Part shown: positions 10,151-25,299 of the stretch, in pieces
How the letters are laid out: every line of letters begins with the position of its first letter
How positions within the stretch are numbered: position 1 is the stretch's first letter
Source of the DNA: Antedon mediterranea
Lineage: Eukaryota; Echinodermata; Crinoidea; Comatulida; Antedonidae
DNA length: 64,000 bases
Reading direction: 5' to 3'
Assembly (NCBI RefSeq): GCF_964355755.1
Contig: NC_092677.1
Coordinates: 20,494,101 to 20,558,100, forward strand
Translations under genes and position numbers: made by a program
Notes under the pieces: generated by a model
What the model saw: the letters and a program-made list of their open reading frames with translations, nothing else
Databases searched by the model: none
Told to the model about the DNA's origin: nothing

Positions 10151-13100
10151 AGTCCACAAAATAGCTTAATATCGTATTTAAAAACGTTTTAGACCATTTT
10201 GAGCATTTCGAAAAAACCTTTCCACACAAAACATCAAAGTTTACAAAATAGCTTCAAATCGCATTTGGAGACGTTTTAGACCATTTTGTGATTTTCGAAA
10301 AAACTTGATAACATAAAAACACCAAAGTGCTCAGAATACCTTAAAATCGTATTTTGAGACGTTTTAGACCATTTTGTAATTTTCGAAAAAACTTGTTAAC
10401 ATAAAAACACCAAAGTGCTCAGAATACCTTCACATCGCATTTTGAGACGTTTTAGACCATTTTGTGATTTTCGAAAAAACTTGTTAACATAAAAACACCA
10501 AAGTGCTTAGAAAAGCTTGAAATCGCATTTGGAGACGTTTTAGACCATTTTGTGCATTTCGATGAAACTTGGTTACACAAAAACATCAAAGTGCTTAAAA
10601 TCACATTTTGAGCATTTCGTTAAAACTTTTCACACAAAAACATCAAAGAGTAAAAAATAGCTTAATATCGTATTTAAAAACGTTTTAGACCATTTTGAGC
10701 ATTTCGACAAAATTTTTTCACACAAAACATCAAAGTGTACAGAATAGCTTTAAATCGCATTTGGAGACGTTTTAGACCATTTTGTTAATTTCGATGAAAC
10801 AAAAACACAAAAACATCAAATTGCACAAAATGGCTTAATATGATATGGGAAAACGTTTTAGACCATTTTGAACATTTCGTTAAAAGTTTTCACACAAAAA
10901 CATCAAAGTCCACAAAATAGCTTAATATCGTATTTAAAAACGTTTTAGACCATTTTGAGCATTTCGAAAAAACTTTTTCACACAAAACATCAAAGTTTAC
11001 AAAATAGCTTCAAATCGCATTTGGAGACGTTATAGACCATTTTGTGATTTTCGGAAAAACTTGTTAACATAAAAACACCAAAGTGCTCAGAATACCTTCA
11101 AATCGCATTTTGAGACGTTTTAGACCATTTTGTGATTTTCGAAAAAACTTGTTAACATAAAAACACCAAAGTGCTCAGAATCGTGTTTTGAGACGTTTTA
11201 GACCATTTTGTGATTTTCGAAAAAACTTGTTAACATAAAAACACCAAAGTGCTTAGAAAAGCTTCAAATCGCATTTGGAGACGTTTTAAACCATTTTGTT
11301 CATTTCGATGAAACTTGGTTACACAAAAACATCAAAGAGCACAAAAGTATTTAAAAACGTTTTAGACCATTTTGAGCATTCCGACAAAACTTTTTCACAC
11401 AAAACATCAAAGTGTACAGAATAGCTTTAAATCGCATTTGGAGACGTTTTAGACCATTTTGTAGTTTTCGAAAAAACTTAACATAAAAACACAAAAGAGC
11501 TTCAAATCGCATTTGGAGACGTTTTAGACCCTTTTGTGCATTTCGATGAAACTTGGTTACACAATAACATCAAAGTGCTTAAAATCACATTAGAAACCGT
11601 TTTAGACCATTTTGAGCATTTCGTTAAAACTTTTCACACAAAAACATCAAAGTCCACAAAATAGCTTAATATCGTATTTAAAAACGTTTTAGACCAATTT
11701 GAGCATTTCGAAAAAACTTTTTCACACAAAACATCAAAGTTTACAAAATAGCTTCAAATCGCATTTGGAGACGTTTTAGACCATTTTGTGATTTTCGAAA
11801 AAACTTGTTAATATAAAAACACCAAAGTGCTCAGAATACCTTCAAATCGCATTTGGAGACGTTTTAGACCATTTTGTGATTTTCGAAAAAACTTAACATA
11901 AAAACACCAAAGTGCTCAGAATACCTTCAAATCGCATTTGGAGACGTTATAGACCATTTTGTGATTTTGGAAAAAACTTGTTAACATAAAAACACCAAAG
12001 TGCTCAGAATACCTTCAAATCGTATTTTGAGACGTTTTAGACAATTTTGTTATTTTCGAAAAAACTTGTTAACATAAAAACACCAAAGTGCTTAGAAAAG
12101 CTTCAAATCGCATTTGGAGACGTTTTAGACCATTTTGTGCATTTCGATGAAAAAACATCAAAGTGTACAGAATAGCTTCAAATCGCATTAGAAACCGTTT
12201 TAGACCATTTTGAGCATTTCGAAAAAACTTTTTCACACAAAACATCAAAGTGTACAAAATAGCTTCAAATCGCATTTGGAGACGTTTTAGACAATTTTGT
12301 GATTTTCGAAAAAACTTGTTTACATAAAAACACTAAAGTGCTAAGAATAGCTTCCAATCGCATTTGGAGACGTTTTAGACCCTTTTGTGCATTTCGATGA
12401 AACTTGGTTACACAAAAACATCAAAGTGCTTAAAATCATATTAGAAACCGTTTTAGACCATTTTGAGCATTTCGTTGAAATTTTTCACAGAAAAACATCA
12501 AAGAGCAAAAAATAGCTTAATATCGTAATTAAAAACGTTTTAGACCATTTTGAGCATTTCGACAAGATTTTTTCACACAAAACATCAAAGTGTACAGAAT
12601 AGCTTCAAATCGCATTTGGAGACGTTTTAAACCATTTTGAGCATTTCGATAAAATTTTACACACAAAAACATCAAAGTGCACAAAATAGCTTAATATGGT
12701 ATTTAAAAACGTTTTCGACCATTTTGAGCATTTCAACAAAACTTTTTCTCACAAAACATCAAAGTGTACAGAATAGCTTCAAATCGCATTTGGAGACGTT
12801 TTAGACCATTTTGTGCATTTCGATGAAACTTGGTTACACAAAAACATCAAAGTGCTTAATATCACATTTTGAGCATTTCGTTAAAACTTTTCACACAAAA
12901 ACATCAAAGTCCACAAAATAGCTTAATATCGTATTTAAAAACGTTTTAGACCATTTTGAGCATTTCGAAAAAACTTTTTCACACAAAACATCAAAGTTTA
13001 CAAAATAAGCTTCAAATCGCATTTGGAGACGTTTTAGACCATTTTGTGATTTTCGAAAAAACTTGTTAACATAAAAACACCAAAGTGCTCAGAATACCTT

Positions 13101-16100
13101 CAAATCGCATTTGGAGACGTTTTAGACCCTTTTGTGCATTTCGATGAAACTTGGTTACACAAAAACATCAAAGTGCTTAAAATCACATTAGAAACCGTTT
13201 TAGACCATTTTGAGCATTTCGTTAAAATTTTTCACAGAAAAACATCAAAGAGCAAAAAATAGCTTAATATCGTATTTAAAAACGTTTTAGACCATTTTGA
13301 GCATTTCGACAAAACTTTTTCACACAAAACATCAAAGTGTACAGAATAGCTTCAAATCGCATTTGGAGACGTTTTAACCCATTTTGAGCATTTCGATAAA
13401 ATTTTACACACAAAAACATCAAAGTGCACAAAATAGCTTAATATGGTATTTAAAAACGTTTTAGACCATTTTGAGCATTTCAACAAAACTTTTTCTCACA
13501 AAACATCAAAGTGTACAGAATAGTTTCAAATCGCATTTGGAGACGTTTTAGACCATTTTGTGCATTTCGATGAAACTTGGTTACACAAAAACATCAAAGT
13601 GCTTAAAATCACATTTTGAGCATTTCGTTAAAAGTTTTCACACAAAAACATCAAAGTCCACAAAATAGCTTAATATCGTATTTAAAAACGTTTTAGACCA
13701 TTTTGAGCATTTTCGAAAAAACTTGTTAACATAAAAACACCAAAGTGCTCAGAATACCTTCAAATCGTGTTTTGAGACGTTTTAGACCATTTTGTAATTT
13801 TCGAAAAAACTTGTTAACATAAAAACACCAAAGTGCTCAGAATACCTTCACATCGCATTTTGAGACGTTTTAGACCATTTTGTGATTTTCGAAAAAACTT
13901 GTTAACATAAAAACACCAAAGTGCTTAGAAAAGCTTGAAATCGCATTTGGAGACGTTTTAGACCATTTTGTGCATTTCGATGAAACTTGGTTAAAGTGCT
14001 TAAAATCACATTTTGAGCATTTCGTTAAAACTTTTCACACAAAAACATCAAAGAGTAAAAAATAGCTTAATATCGTATTTAAAAACGTTTTAGACCATTT
14101 TGAGCATTTCGACAAAATTTTTTCACACAAAACATCAAAGTGTACAGAATAGCTTTAAATCGCATTTGGAGACGTTTTAACGTTTTAGACCATTTTGAAC
14201 ATTTCGTTAAAAGTTTTCACAAAAAAACATCAAAGTCCACAAAATAGCTTAATATCGTATTTAAAAACGTTTTAGACAATTTTGAGCATTTCGAAAAAAC
14301 TTTTTCACACAAAACATCAAAGTTTACAAAATAGCTTCAAATCGCATTTGGAGACGTTTTAGACCATTTTGTGATTTTCGAAAAAACTTGTTAACATAAA
14401 AACACCAAAGTGCTCAGAATACCTTCAAATCGCATTTTGAGACGTTTTAGACCATTTTGTGATTTTCGAAAAAACTTGTTAACATAAAAACACCAAAGTG
14501 CTCAGAATACCTTCAAATCGTGTTTTGAGACGTTTTAGACCATTTTGTGATTTTGGAAAAACTTGTTAACATAAAAACACCAAAGTGCTCAGAATACCTT
14601 CAAATCGCATTTGGAGACGTTTTAGACCATTTTGTGATTTTCGAAAAAACTTGTTAACATAAAAACACCAAAGTGCTCAGAAAAGCTTCAAATCGCAATT
14701 GGAGACGTTTTAAACCATTTTGTTCATTTCGATGAAACTTGGTTACACAAAAACATCAAATTGCACAAAATGGCTTAATATGGTATGGGAAAACGTTTTA
14801 GACCATTTTGAACATTTCGAGAAAACTTTTTCACACAAAACTTCAAAGTGTACAGAATAGCTTCAAATCGCATTAGAAACCGTTTTAGACCATTTTGAGC
14901 ATTTCGAAAAAAACTTTTTCACACAAAACATCAAAGTTTACAAAATAGCTTCAAATCGCATTTGGAGACGTTTTAGACCATTTTGTGATTTTCGAAAAAA
15001 CTTGTTAACATAAAAACACCAAAGTGCTCAGAATACCTTCAAATCGCATTTTGAGACGTTTTAGACCATTTTGTGATTTTCGAAAAAACTTGTTAACATA
15101 AAAATACCAAAGTGCTCAGAATACCTTCAAATCGTGTTTTGAGACGTTTGAGACCATTTTGTGATTTTCGAAAAAACTTGTTAACATAAAAACACCAAAG
15201 TGCTCAGAATACCTTCAAATCGCATTTGGAGACGTTTTAGACCATTTTGTGATTTTCGAAAAAACTTGTTAACATAAAAACACCAAAGTGCTCAGAAAAG
15301 CTTCAAATCGCATTTGGAGACGCTTTAAACCATTTTGTTCATTTCGATGAAACTTGGTTACACAAAAACATCAAAGAGCACAAAAGTATTTAAAAACGTT
15401 TTAGACCATTTTGAGCATTCCGACAAAACTTTTTCACACAAAACATCAAAGTGTACAGAATAGCTTTAAATCGCATTTGGAGACGTTTTAGACCATTTTG
15501 TAGTTTTCGAAAAAACTTGTTAACATAAAAACACAAAAGAGCTTCAAATCGCATTTGGAGACGTTTTAGACCCTTTTGTGCATTTCGATGAAACTTGGTT
15601 ACACAAAAACATCAAAGTTCTTAAAATCACATTAGAAACCGTTTTAGACCATTTTGAGCATTTCGTTAAAACTTTTCACACAAAAACATCAAAGTCCACA
15701 AAATAGCTTAATATCGTATTCAAAAACGTTTTAGACCATTTTGAGCATTTCGAAAAAACTTTTTCACACAAAACATCAAAGTTTACAAAATAGCTTCAAA
15801 TCGCATTTGTAGACGTTTTAGACCATTTTGTGATTTTCGAAAAAACTTGTTAACATAAAAACACCAAAGTGCTCAGAATACCTTCAAATCGTATTTTGAG
15901 ACGTTTTAGACAATTTTGTGATTTTCGAAAAAACTTGTTAACATAAAAACACCAAAGTGCTTAGAAAAGCTTCAAATCGCATTTGGAGACGTTTTAGACC
16001 ATTTTGTGCATTTCGATGAAACTTGGTTACACAAAAACATCAAAGTGCTTAAAATCACATTTTGAGCATTTCGTTAAAACTTTTCACACAAAAACATCAA

Positions 16101-17972
16101 AGAGCAAAAAATAGCTTAATATCGTATTTAAAAACGTTTTAGACCATTTTGAACATTTCGACAAAACTTTTTCACACAAAACATCAAAGTGCTCAGAATA
16201 CCTTCAAATCGCATTTGGAGACGTTTTAGACCATTTTGTGATTTTGGAAAAAACTTGTTAACATAAAAACACCAAAGTGCTCAGAATACCTTCAAATCGT
16301 ATTTTGAGACGTTTTAGACAATTTTGTGATTTTCGAAAAAACTTGTTAACATAAAAACACCAAAGTGCTTAGAAAAGCTTCAAATCGCATTTGGAGACGT
16401 TTTAGACCATTTTGTGCATTTTGATGAAACTTGGTTACACAAAAACATCAAAGTGTACAGAATAGCTTCAAATCGCATTAGAAACCGTTTTAGACCATTT
16501 TGAGCATTTCGAAAAAACTTTTTCACACAAAACATCAAAGTGTACAAAATAGCTTCAAATCGCATTTGGAGACGTTTTAGACAATTTTGTGATTTTCGAA
16601 AAAACTTGTTTACATAAAAACACCAAAGTGCTCAGAATAGCTTCCAATCGCATTTGGAGACGTTTTAGACCCTTTTGTGCATTTCGATGAAACTTGGTTA
16701 CACAAAAACATCAAAGTGCTTAAAATCACAGTAGAAACCGTTTTAGACCATTTTGAGCATTTCGTTAAAATTTTTCACAGAAAAACATCAAAGAGCAAAA
16801 AATAGCTTAATATCGTATTTAAAAACGTTTTAGACCATTTTGAGCATTTCGACAAAACTTTTTCACACAAAACATCAAAGTGTACAGATAAGCTTCAAAT
16901 CGCATTTGGAGACGTTTTAAACCATTTTGAGCATTTCGATAAAATTTTACACACAAAAACATCAAAGTGCACAAAATAGCTTAATATGGTATTTAAAAAC
17001 GTTTTAGACCATTTTGAGCATTTCAACAAAACTTTTTCTCACAAAACATCAAAGTGTACAGAATAGCTTCAAATCGCATTTGGAGACGTTTTAGACCATT
17101 TTGTGCATTTCGATGAAACTTGGTTACACAAAAACATCAAAGTGCTTAAAATCACATTTTGAGCATTTCGTTAAAACTTTTCACACAAAAACATCAAAGT
17201 CCACAAAATAGCTTAATATCGTATTTAAAAACGTTTTAGACCATTTTGAGCATTTCGAAAAAACTTTTTCACACAAAACATCAAAGTTTACAAAATAGCT
17301 TCAAATCGCATTTGGAGACGTTTTAGACCATTTTGTGATTTTCGAAAAAACTTGTTAACATAAAAACACCAAAGTGCTCAGAATACCTTCAAATCGCATT
17401 TGGAGACGTTTTAGACCATTTTGTGCATTTCGATGAAACTTGGTTACACAAAAACATCAAAGTGCTTAAAATCACATTTTGAGCATTTCGTTAAAACTTT
17501 TCACACAAAAACATCAAAGTCCACAAAATAGCTTAATATCGTATTTAAAAACGTTTTAGACCATTTTGAGCATTTCGAAAAAACTTTTCCACACAAAACA
17601 TCAAAGTTTACAAAATAGCTTCAAATCGCATTTGGAGACGTTTTAGACCATTTTGTGATTTTCGAAAAAACTTGTTAACATAAAAACACCAAAGTGCTCA
17701 GAATACCTTCAAATCGTGTTTTGAGACGTTTTAGACCATTTTGTAATTTTCGAAAAAACTTGTTAACATAAAAACACCAAAGTGCTCAGAATACCTTCAC
17801 ATCGCATTTTGAGACGTTTTAGACCATTTTGTGATTTTCGAAAAAACTTGTTAACATAAAAACACCAAAGTGCTTAGAAAAGCTTGAAATCGCATTTGGA
17901 GACGTTTTAGACCATTTTGTGCATTTCGATGAAACTTGGTTACACAAAAACATCAAAGTGCTTAAAATCACA

Positions 17973-19409
17973 TTTTGAGCATTTCGTTAAAACTTTTCAC
18001 ACAAAAACATCAAAGAGTAATAAATAGCTTAATATCGTATTTAAAAACGTTTTAGACCATTTTGAGCATTTCGACAAAATTTTTTCAAACAAAACATCAA
18101 AGTGTACAGAATAGCTTTAAATCGCATTTGGAGACGTTTTAGACCATTTTGTTCATTTCGATGAAACAAAAACACAAAAACATCAAATTGCACAAAATGG
18201 CTTAATATGATATGGGAAAACGTTTTAGACCATTTTGAACATTTCGTTAAAAGTTTTCACACAAAAACATCAAAGTCCACAAAATAGCTTAATATCGTAT
18301 TTAAAAACGTTTTAGACCATTTTGAGCATTTCGAAAAAACTTTTTCACACAAAACATCAAAGTTTACAAAATAGCTTCAAATCGCATTTGGAGACGTTTT
18401 AGACCATTTTGTGATTTTCGAAAAAACTTGTTAACATAAAAACACCAAAGTGCTCAGAATACCTTCAAATCGCATTTTGAGACGTTTTAGACCATTTTGT
18501 GATTTTCGAAAAAACTTGTTAACATAAAAAACACCAAAGTGCTCAGAATACCTTCAAATCGTGTTTTGAGACGTTTTAGACCATTTTGTGATTTTCGAAA
18601 AAACTTGTTAACATAAAAACACCAAAGTGCTCAGAATACCTTCAAATCGCATTTTGAGACGTTTTAGACCATTTTGTGATTTTCGAAAAAACTTGTTAAC
18701 ATAAAAACACCAAAGTGCTCAGAATACCTTCAAATCGTGTTTTGAGACGTTTTAGACCATTTTGTGATTTTCGAAAAAACTTGTTAACATAAAAACACCA
18801 AAGTGCTTAGAAAAGCTTCAAATCGCATTTGGAGACGTTTTAGACCATTTTGTTCATTTCGATGAAACTTGGTTACACAAAAACATCAAAGAGCACAAAA
18901 GATCTTAATATCGTATTTAAAAACGTTTTAGACCATTTTGAGCATTTCGAAAAAACTTTTTCACACAAAACATCAAAGTGTACAAAATAGCTTCAAATCG
19001 CATTTTGAGACGTTTTAGACAATTTTGTGATTTTCGAAAAAACTTGTTTAAATAAAAACACCAAAGTGCTTAGAAAAGCTTCAAATCGCATTTGGAGACG
19101 TTTTAAACCATTTTGTTCATTTCGATGAAACTTGGTTACACAAAAACATCAAAAAGCACAAAAGTATTTAAAAACGTTTTAGACCATTTTGAGCATTCCG
19201 TCAAAACTTTTTCACACAAAACATCAAAGTGTACAGAATAGCTTTAAATCGCATTTGGAGACGTTTTAGACCATTTTGTAGTTTTCGAAAAAACTTGTTA
19301 ACATAAAAACACAAAAGAGCTTCAAATCGCATTTGGAGACGTTTTAGACCCTTTTGTGCATTTCGATGAAACTTGGTTACACAAAAACATCAAAGTGCTT
19401 AAAATCACA
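17973..19409 (+). repeat. 1437-bp tandem duplication, copy 1
   Basis: This block and the next 1437 bp share private variants not seen elsewhere in the array: GAGTAATAAATAG (18015 and 19452), TTTTTTCAAACAAAAC (about 18083 and 19520), an extra A in ATAAAAAACACC (18524 and 19961) and TTGTTTAAATAAAAAC (19043 and 20480). The exact crossover point is uncertain by some tens of bases. Confidence 0.85.
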
Positions 19410-20846
19410 TTTTGAGCATTTCGTTAAAACTTTTCACACAAAAACATCAAAGAGTAATAAATAGCTTAATATCGTATTTAAAAACGTTTTAGACCATTTT
19501 GAGCATTTCGACAAAATTTTTTCAAACAAAACATCAAAGTGTACAGAATAGCTTTAAATCGCATTTGGAGACGTTTTAGACCATTTTGTTCATTTCGATG
19601 AAACAAAAACACAAAAACATCAAATTGCACAAAATGGCTTAATATGATATGGGAAAACGTTTTAGACCATTTTGAACATTTCGTTAAAAGTTTTCACACA
19701 AAAACATCAAAGTCCACAAAATAGCTTAATATCGTATTTAAAAACGTTTTAGACCATTTTGAGCATTTCGAAAAAACTTTTTCACACAAAACATCAAAGT
19801 TTACAAAATAGCTTCAAATCGCATTTGGAGACGTTTTAGACCATTTTGTGATTTTCGAAAAAACTTGTTAACATAAAAACACCAAAGTGCTCAGAATACC
19901 TTCAAATCGCATTTTGAGACGTTTTAGACCATTTTGTGATTTTCGAAAAAACTTGTTAACATAAAAAACACCAAAGTGCTCAGAATACCTTCAAATCGTG
20001 TTTTGAGACGTTTTAGACCATTTTGTGATTTTCGAAAAAACTTGTTAACATAAAAACACCAAAGTGCTCAGAATACCTTCAAATCGCATTTTGAGACGTT
20101 TTAGACCATTTTGTGATTTTCGAAAAAACTTGTTAACATAAAAACACCAAAGTGCTCAGAATACCTTCAAATCGTGTTTTGAGACGTTTTAGACCATTTT
20201 GTGATTTTCGAAAAAACTTGTTAACATAAAAACACCAAAGTGCTTAGAAAAGCTTCAAATCGCATTTGGAGACGTTTTAGACCATTTTGTTCATTTCGAT
20301 GAAACTTGGTTACACAAAAACATCAAAGAGCACAAAAGATCTTAATATCGTATTTAAAAACGTTTTAGACCATTTTGAGCATTTCGAAAAAACTTTTTCA
20401 CACAAAACATCAAAGTGTACAAAATAGCTTCAAATCGCATTTTGAGACGTTTTAGACAATTTTGTGATTTTCGAAAAAACTTGTTTAAATAAAAACACCA
20501 AAGTGCTTAGAAAAGCTTCAAATCGCATTTGGAGACGTTTTAAACCATTTTGTTCATTTCGATGAAACTTGGTTACACAAAAACATCAAAAAGCACAAAA
20601 GTATTTAAAAACGTTTTAGACCATTTTGAGCATTCCGTCAAAACTTTTTCACACAAAACATCAAAGTGTACAGAATAGCTTTAAATCGCATTTGGAGACG
20701 TTTTAGACCATTTTGTAGTTTTCGAAAAAACTTGTTAACATAAAAACACAAAAGAGCTTCAAATCGCATTTGGAGACGTTTTAGACCCTTTTGTGCATTT
20801 CGATGAAACTTGGTTACACAAAAACATCAAAGTGCTTAAAATCACA
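19410..20846 (+). repeat. 1437-bp tandem duplication, copy 2
   Basis: This is the direct tandem copy of the preceding block. It ends where AATCACATT continues into AGAAACCG at about 20847 instead of TTGAGC. Shared private changes show a recent event involving about 16-17 monomers. Confidence 0.85.
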
Positions 20847-23800
20847 TTAGAAACCGTTTTAGACCATTTTGAGCATTTCGTTAAAACTTTTCACACAAAA
20901 ACATCAAAGTCCACAAAATAGCTTAATATCGTATTTAAAAACGTTTTAGACCATTTTGAGCATTTCGTAAAAACTTTTTCACACAAAACATCAAAGTTTA
21001 CAAAATAGCTTCAAATCGCATTTGGAGACGTTTTAGACCATTTTGTGATTTTCGAAAAAACTTGTTAACATAAAAACACCAAAGTGCTCAGAAAAGCTTC
21101 AAATCGCATTTGGAGACGTTTTAAACCATTTTGTTCATTTCGATGAAACTTGGTTACACAAAAACATCAAAGAGCACAAAAGTATTTAAAAACGTTTTAG
21201 ACCATTTTGAGCATTCCGACAAAACTTTTTCACACAAAACATCAAAGTGTACAGAATAGCTTTAAATCGCATTTGGAGACGTTTTAACCCATTTTGAGCA
21301 TTTCGATAAAATTTTACACACAAAAACATCAAAGTGCACAAAATAGCTTAATATGGTATTTAAAAACGTTTTAGACCATTTTGAGCATTTCAACAAAACT
21401 TTTTCTCACAAAACATCAAAGTGTACAGAATAGCTTCAAATCGCATTTGGAGACGTTTTAGACCATTTTGTGCATTTCGATGAAACTTGGTTACACAAAA
21501 ACATCAAAGTGCTTAAAATCACATTTTGAGCATTTCGTTAAAACTTTTCACACAAAAACATCAAAGTCCACAAAATAGCTTAATATCGTATTTAAAAACG
21601 TTTTAGACCATTTTGAGCATTTCGAAAAAACTTTTCCACACAAAACATCAAAGTTTACAAAATAGCTTCAAATCGCATTTGGAGACGTTTTAGACCATTT
21701 TGTGATTTTCGAAAAAACTTGTTAACATAAAAACACCAAAGTGCTCAGAATACCTTCAAATCGCATTTGGAGACGTTTTAGACCCTTTTGTGCATTTCGA
21801 TGAAACTTGGTTACACAAAAACATCAAAGTGCTTAAAATCACATTAGAAACCGTTTTAGACCATTTTGAGCATTTCGTTAAAATTTTTCACAGAAAAACA
21901 TCAAAGAGCAAAAAATATCTTAATATCGTATTTAAAAACGTTTTAGACCATTTTGAGCATTTCGACAAAACTTTTTCACACAAAACATCAAAGTGTACAA
22001 AATAGCTTCAAATCGCATTTGGAGACGTTTTAACCCATTTTGAGCATTTCGATAAAATTTTACACACAAAAACATCAAAGTGCACAAAATAGCTTAATAT
22101 GGTATTTAAAAACGTTTTAGACCATTTTGAGCATTTCAACAAAACTTTTTCTCACAAAACATCAAAGTGTACAGAATAGCTTCAAATCGCATTTGGAGAC
22201 GTTTTAGACCATTTTGTGCATTTCGATGAAACTTGGTTACACAAAAACATCAAAGTGCTTAAAATCACATTTTGAGCATTTCGTTAAAACTTTTCACACA
22301 AAAACATCAAAGAGTAAAAAATAGCTTAATATCGTATTTAAAAACGTTTTAGACCATTTTGAGCATTTCGACAAAATTTTTTCACACAAAACATCAAAGT
22401 GTACAGAATAGCTTTAAATCGCATTTGGAGACGTTTTAGACCATTTTGTTCATTTCGATGAAACAAAAACACAAAAACATCAAATTGCACAAAATGGCTT
22501 AATATGATATGGGAAAACGTTTTAGACCATTTTGAACATTTCGTTAAAAGTTTTCACACAAAAACATCAAAGTCCACAAAATAGCTTAATATCGTATTTA
22601 AAAACGTTTTAGACCATTTTGAGCATTTCGAAAAAACTTTTTCACACAAAACATCAAAGTTTACAAAATAGCTTCAAATCGCATTTGGAGACGTTATAGA
22701 CCATTTTGTGATTTTCGGAAAAACTTGTTAACATAAAAACACCAAAGTGCTCAGAATACCTTCAAATCGCATTTTGAGACGTTTTAGACCATTTTGTGAT
22801 TTTCGAAAAAACTTGTTAACATAAAAACACCAAAGTGCTCAGAATCGTGTTTTGAGACGTTTTAGACCATTTTGTGATTTTCGAAAAAACTTGTTAACAT
22901 AAAAACACCAAAGTGCTTAGAAAAGCTTCAAATCGCATTTGGAGACGTTTTAGACCATTTTGTTCATTTCGATGAAACTTGGTTACACAAAAACATCAAA
23001 GAGCACAAAAGATCTTAATATCGTATTTAAAAACGTTTTAGACCATTTTGAGCATTTCGAAAAAACTTTTTCACACAAAACATCAAAGTGTACAAAAAAG
23101 CTTCAAATCGCATTTGGAGACGTTTTAGACAATTTTGTGATTTTCGAAAAAACTTGTTTACATAAAAACACCAAAGTGCTTAGAAAAGCTTCAAATCGCA
23201 TTTGGAGACGTTTTAAACCATTTTGTTCATTTCGATGAAACTTGGTTACACAAAAACTTCAAAGAGCACAAAAGTATTTAAAAACGTTTTAGACCATTTT
23301 GAGCATTCCGACAAAACTTTTTCACACAAAACATCAAAGTGTACAGAATAGCTTTAAATCGCATTTGGAGACGTTTTAGACCATTTTGTAGTTTTCGAAA
23401 AAACTTAACATAAAAACACAAAAGAGCTTCAAATCGCATTTGGAGACGTTTTAGACCCTTTTGTGCATTTCGATGAAACTTGGTTACACAAAAACATCAA
23501 AGTGCTTAAAATCACATTAGAAACCGTTTTAGACCATTTTGAGCATTTCGTTAAAACTTTTCACACAAAAACATCAAAGTCCACAAAATAGCTTAATATC
23601 GTATTTAAAAACGTTTTAGACCATTTTGAGCATTTCGAAAAAACTTTTTCACACAAAACATCAAAGTTTACAAAATAGCTTCAAATCGCATTTGGAGACG
23701 TTTTAGACCATTTTGTGATTTTCGAAAAAACTTGTTAATATAAAAACACCAAAGTGCTCAGAATACCTTCAAATCGCATTTTGAGACGTTTTAGACCATT

Positions 23801-25299
23801 TTGTGATTTTCGAAAAAACTTAACATAAAAACACCAAAGTGCTCAGAATACCTTCAAATCGCATTTGGAGACGTTTTAGACCATTTTGTGATTTTCGAAA
23901 AAACTTGTTAACATAAAAACACCAAAGTGCTCAGAATACCTTCAAATCGTATTTTGAGACGTTTTAGACAATTTTGTGATTTTCGAAAAAACTTGTTAAC
24001 ATAAAAACACCAAAGTGCTTAGAAAAGCTTCAAATCGCATTTGGAGACGTTTTAGACCATTTTGTGCATTTCGATGAAACTTGGTTACACAAAAACATCA
24101 AAGTGTACAGAATAGCTTCAAATCGCATTAGAAACCGTTTTAGACCATTTTAAGCATTTCGAAAAAACTTTTTCACACAAAACATCAAAGTGTACAAAAT
24201 AGCTTCAAATCGCATTCGGAGACGTTTTAGACAATTTTGTGATTTTCGAAAAAACTTGTTTACATAAAAACACCAAAGTGCTTAGAAAAGCTTCAAATCG
24301 CATTTGGAGACGTTTTAAACCATTTTGTTCATTTCGATGAAACTTGGTTACACAAAAACATCAAAGAGCACAAAAGTATTTAAAAACGTTTTAGACCATT
24401 TTGAGCATTCCGACAAAACTTTTTCACACAAAACATCAAAGTGTACAGAATAGCTTTAAATCGCATTTGGAGACGTTTTAGACCATTTTGTAGTTTTCGA
24501 AAAAACTTGTTAACATAAAAACACAAAAGAGCTTCAAATCGCATTTGGAGACGTTTTAGACCCTTTTGTGCATTTCGATGAAACTTGGTTACACAAAAAC
24601 ATCAATGTGCTTAAAATCACATTAGAAACCGTTTTAGACCATTTTTAGCATTTCGTTAAAACTTTTCACACAAAAACATCAAAGTCCACAAAATAGCTTA
24701 ATATCGTATTTAAAAACGTTTTAGACCATTTTGAGCATTTTGAAAAAACTTTTCCACACAAAACATCAAAGTTTACAAAATAGCTTCAAATCGCATTTGG
24801 AGACGTTTTAGACCATTTTGTGATTTTCGAAAAAACTTGTTAACATAAAAACACCAAAGTGCTCAGAATACCTTCAAATCGTATTTTGAGACGTTTTAGA
24901 CAATTTTGTGATTTTCGAAAAAACTTGTTAACATAAAAACACCAAAGTGCTTAGAAAAGCTTCAAATCGCATTTGGAGACGTTTTAGACCATTTTGTGCA
25001 TTTCGATGAAACTTGGTTACACAAAAACATCAAAGTGCTTAAAATCACATTTTGAGCATTTCGTTAAAACTTTTCACACAAAAACATCAAAGAGCAAAAA
25101 ATAGCTTAATATCGTATTTAAAAACGTTTTAGACCATTTTGAGCATTTCGAAAAAACTTTTTCACACAAAACATCAAAGTGTACAAAATAGCTTCAAATC
25201 GCATTTGGAGACGTTTTAGACAATTTTGTGATTTTCGAAAAAACTTGTTTACATAAAAACACCAAAGTGCTAAGAATAGCTTCCAATCGCATTTGGAGA

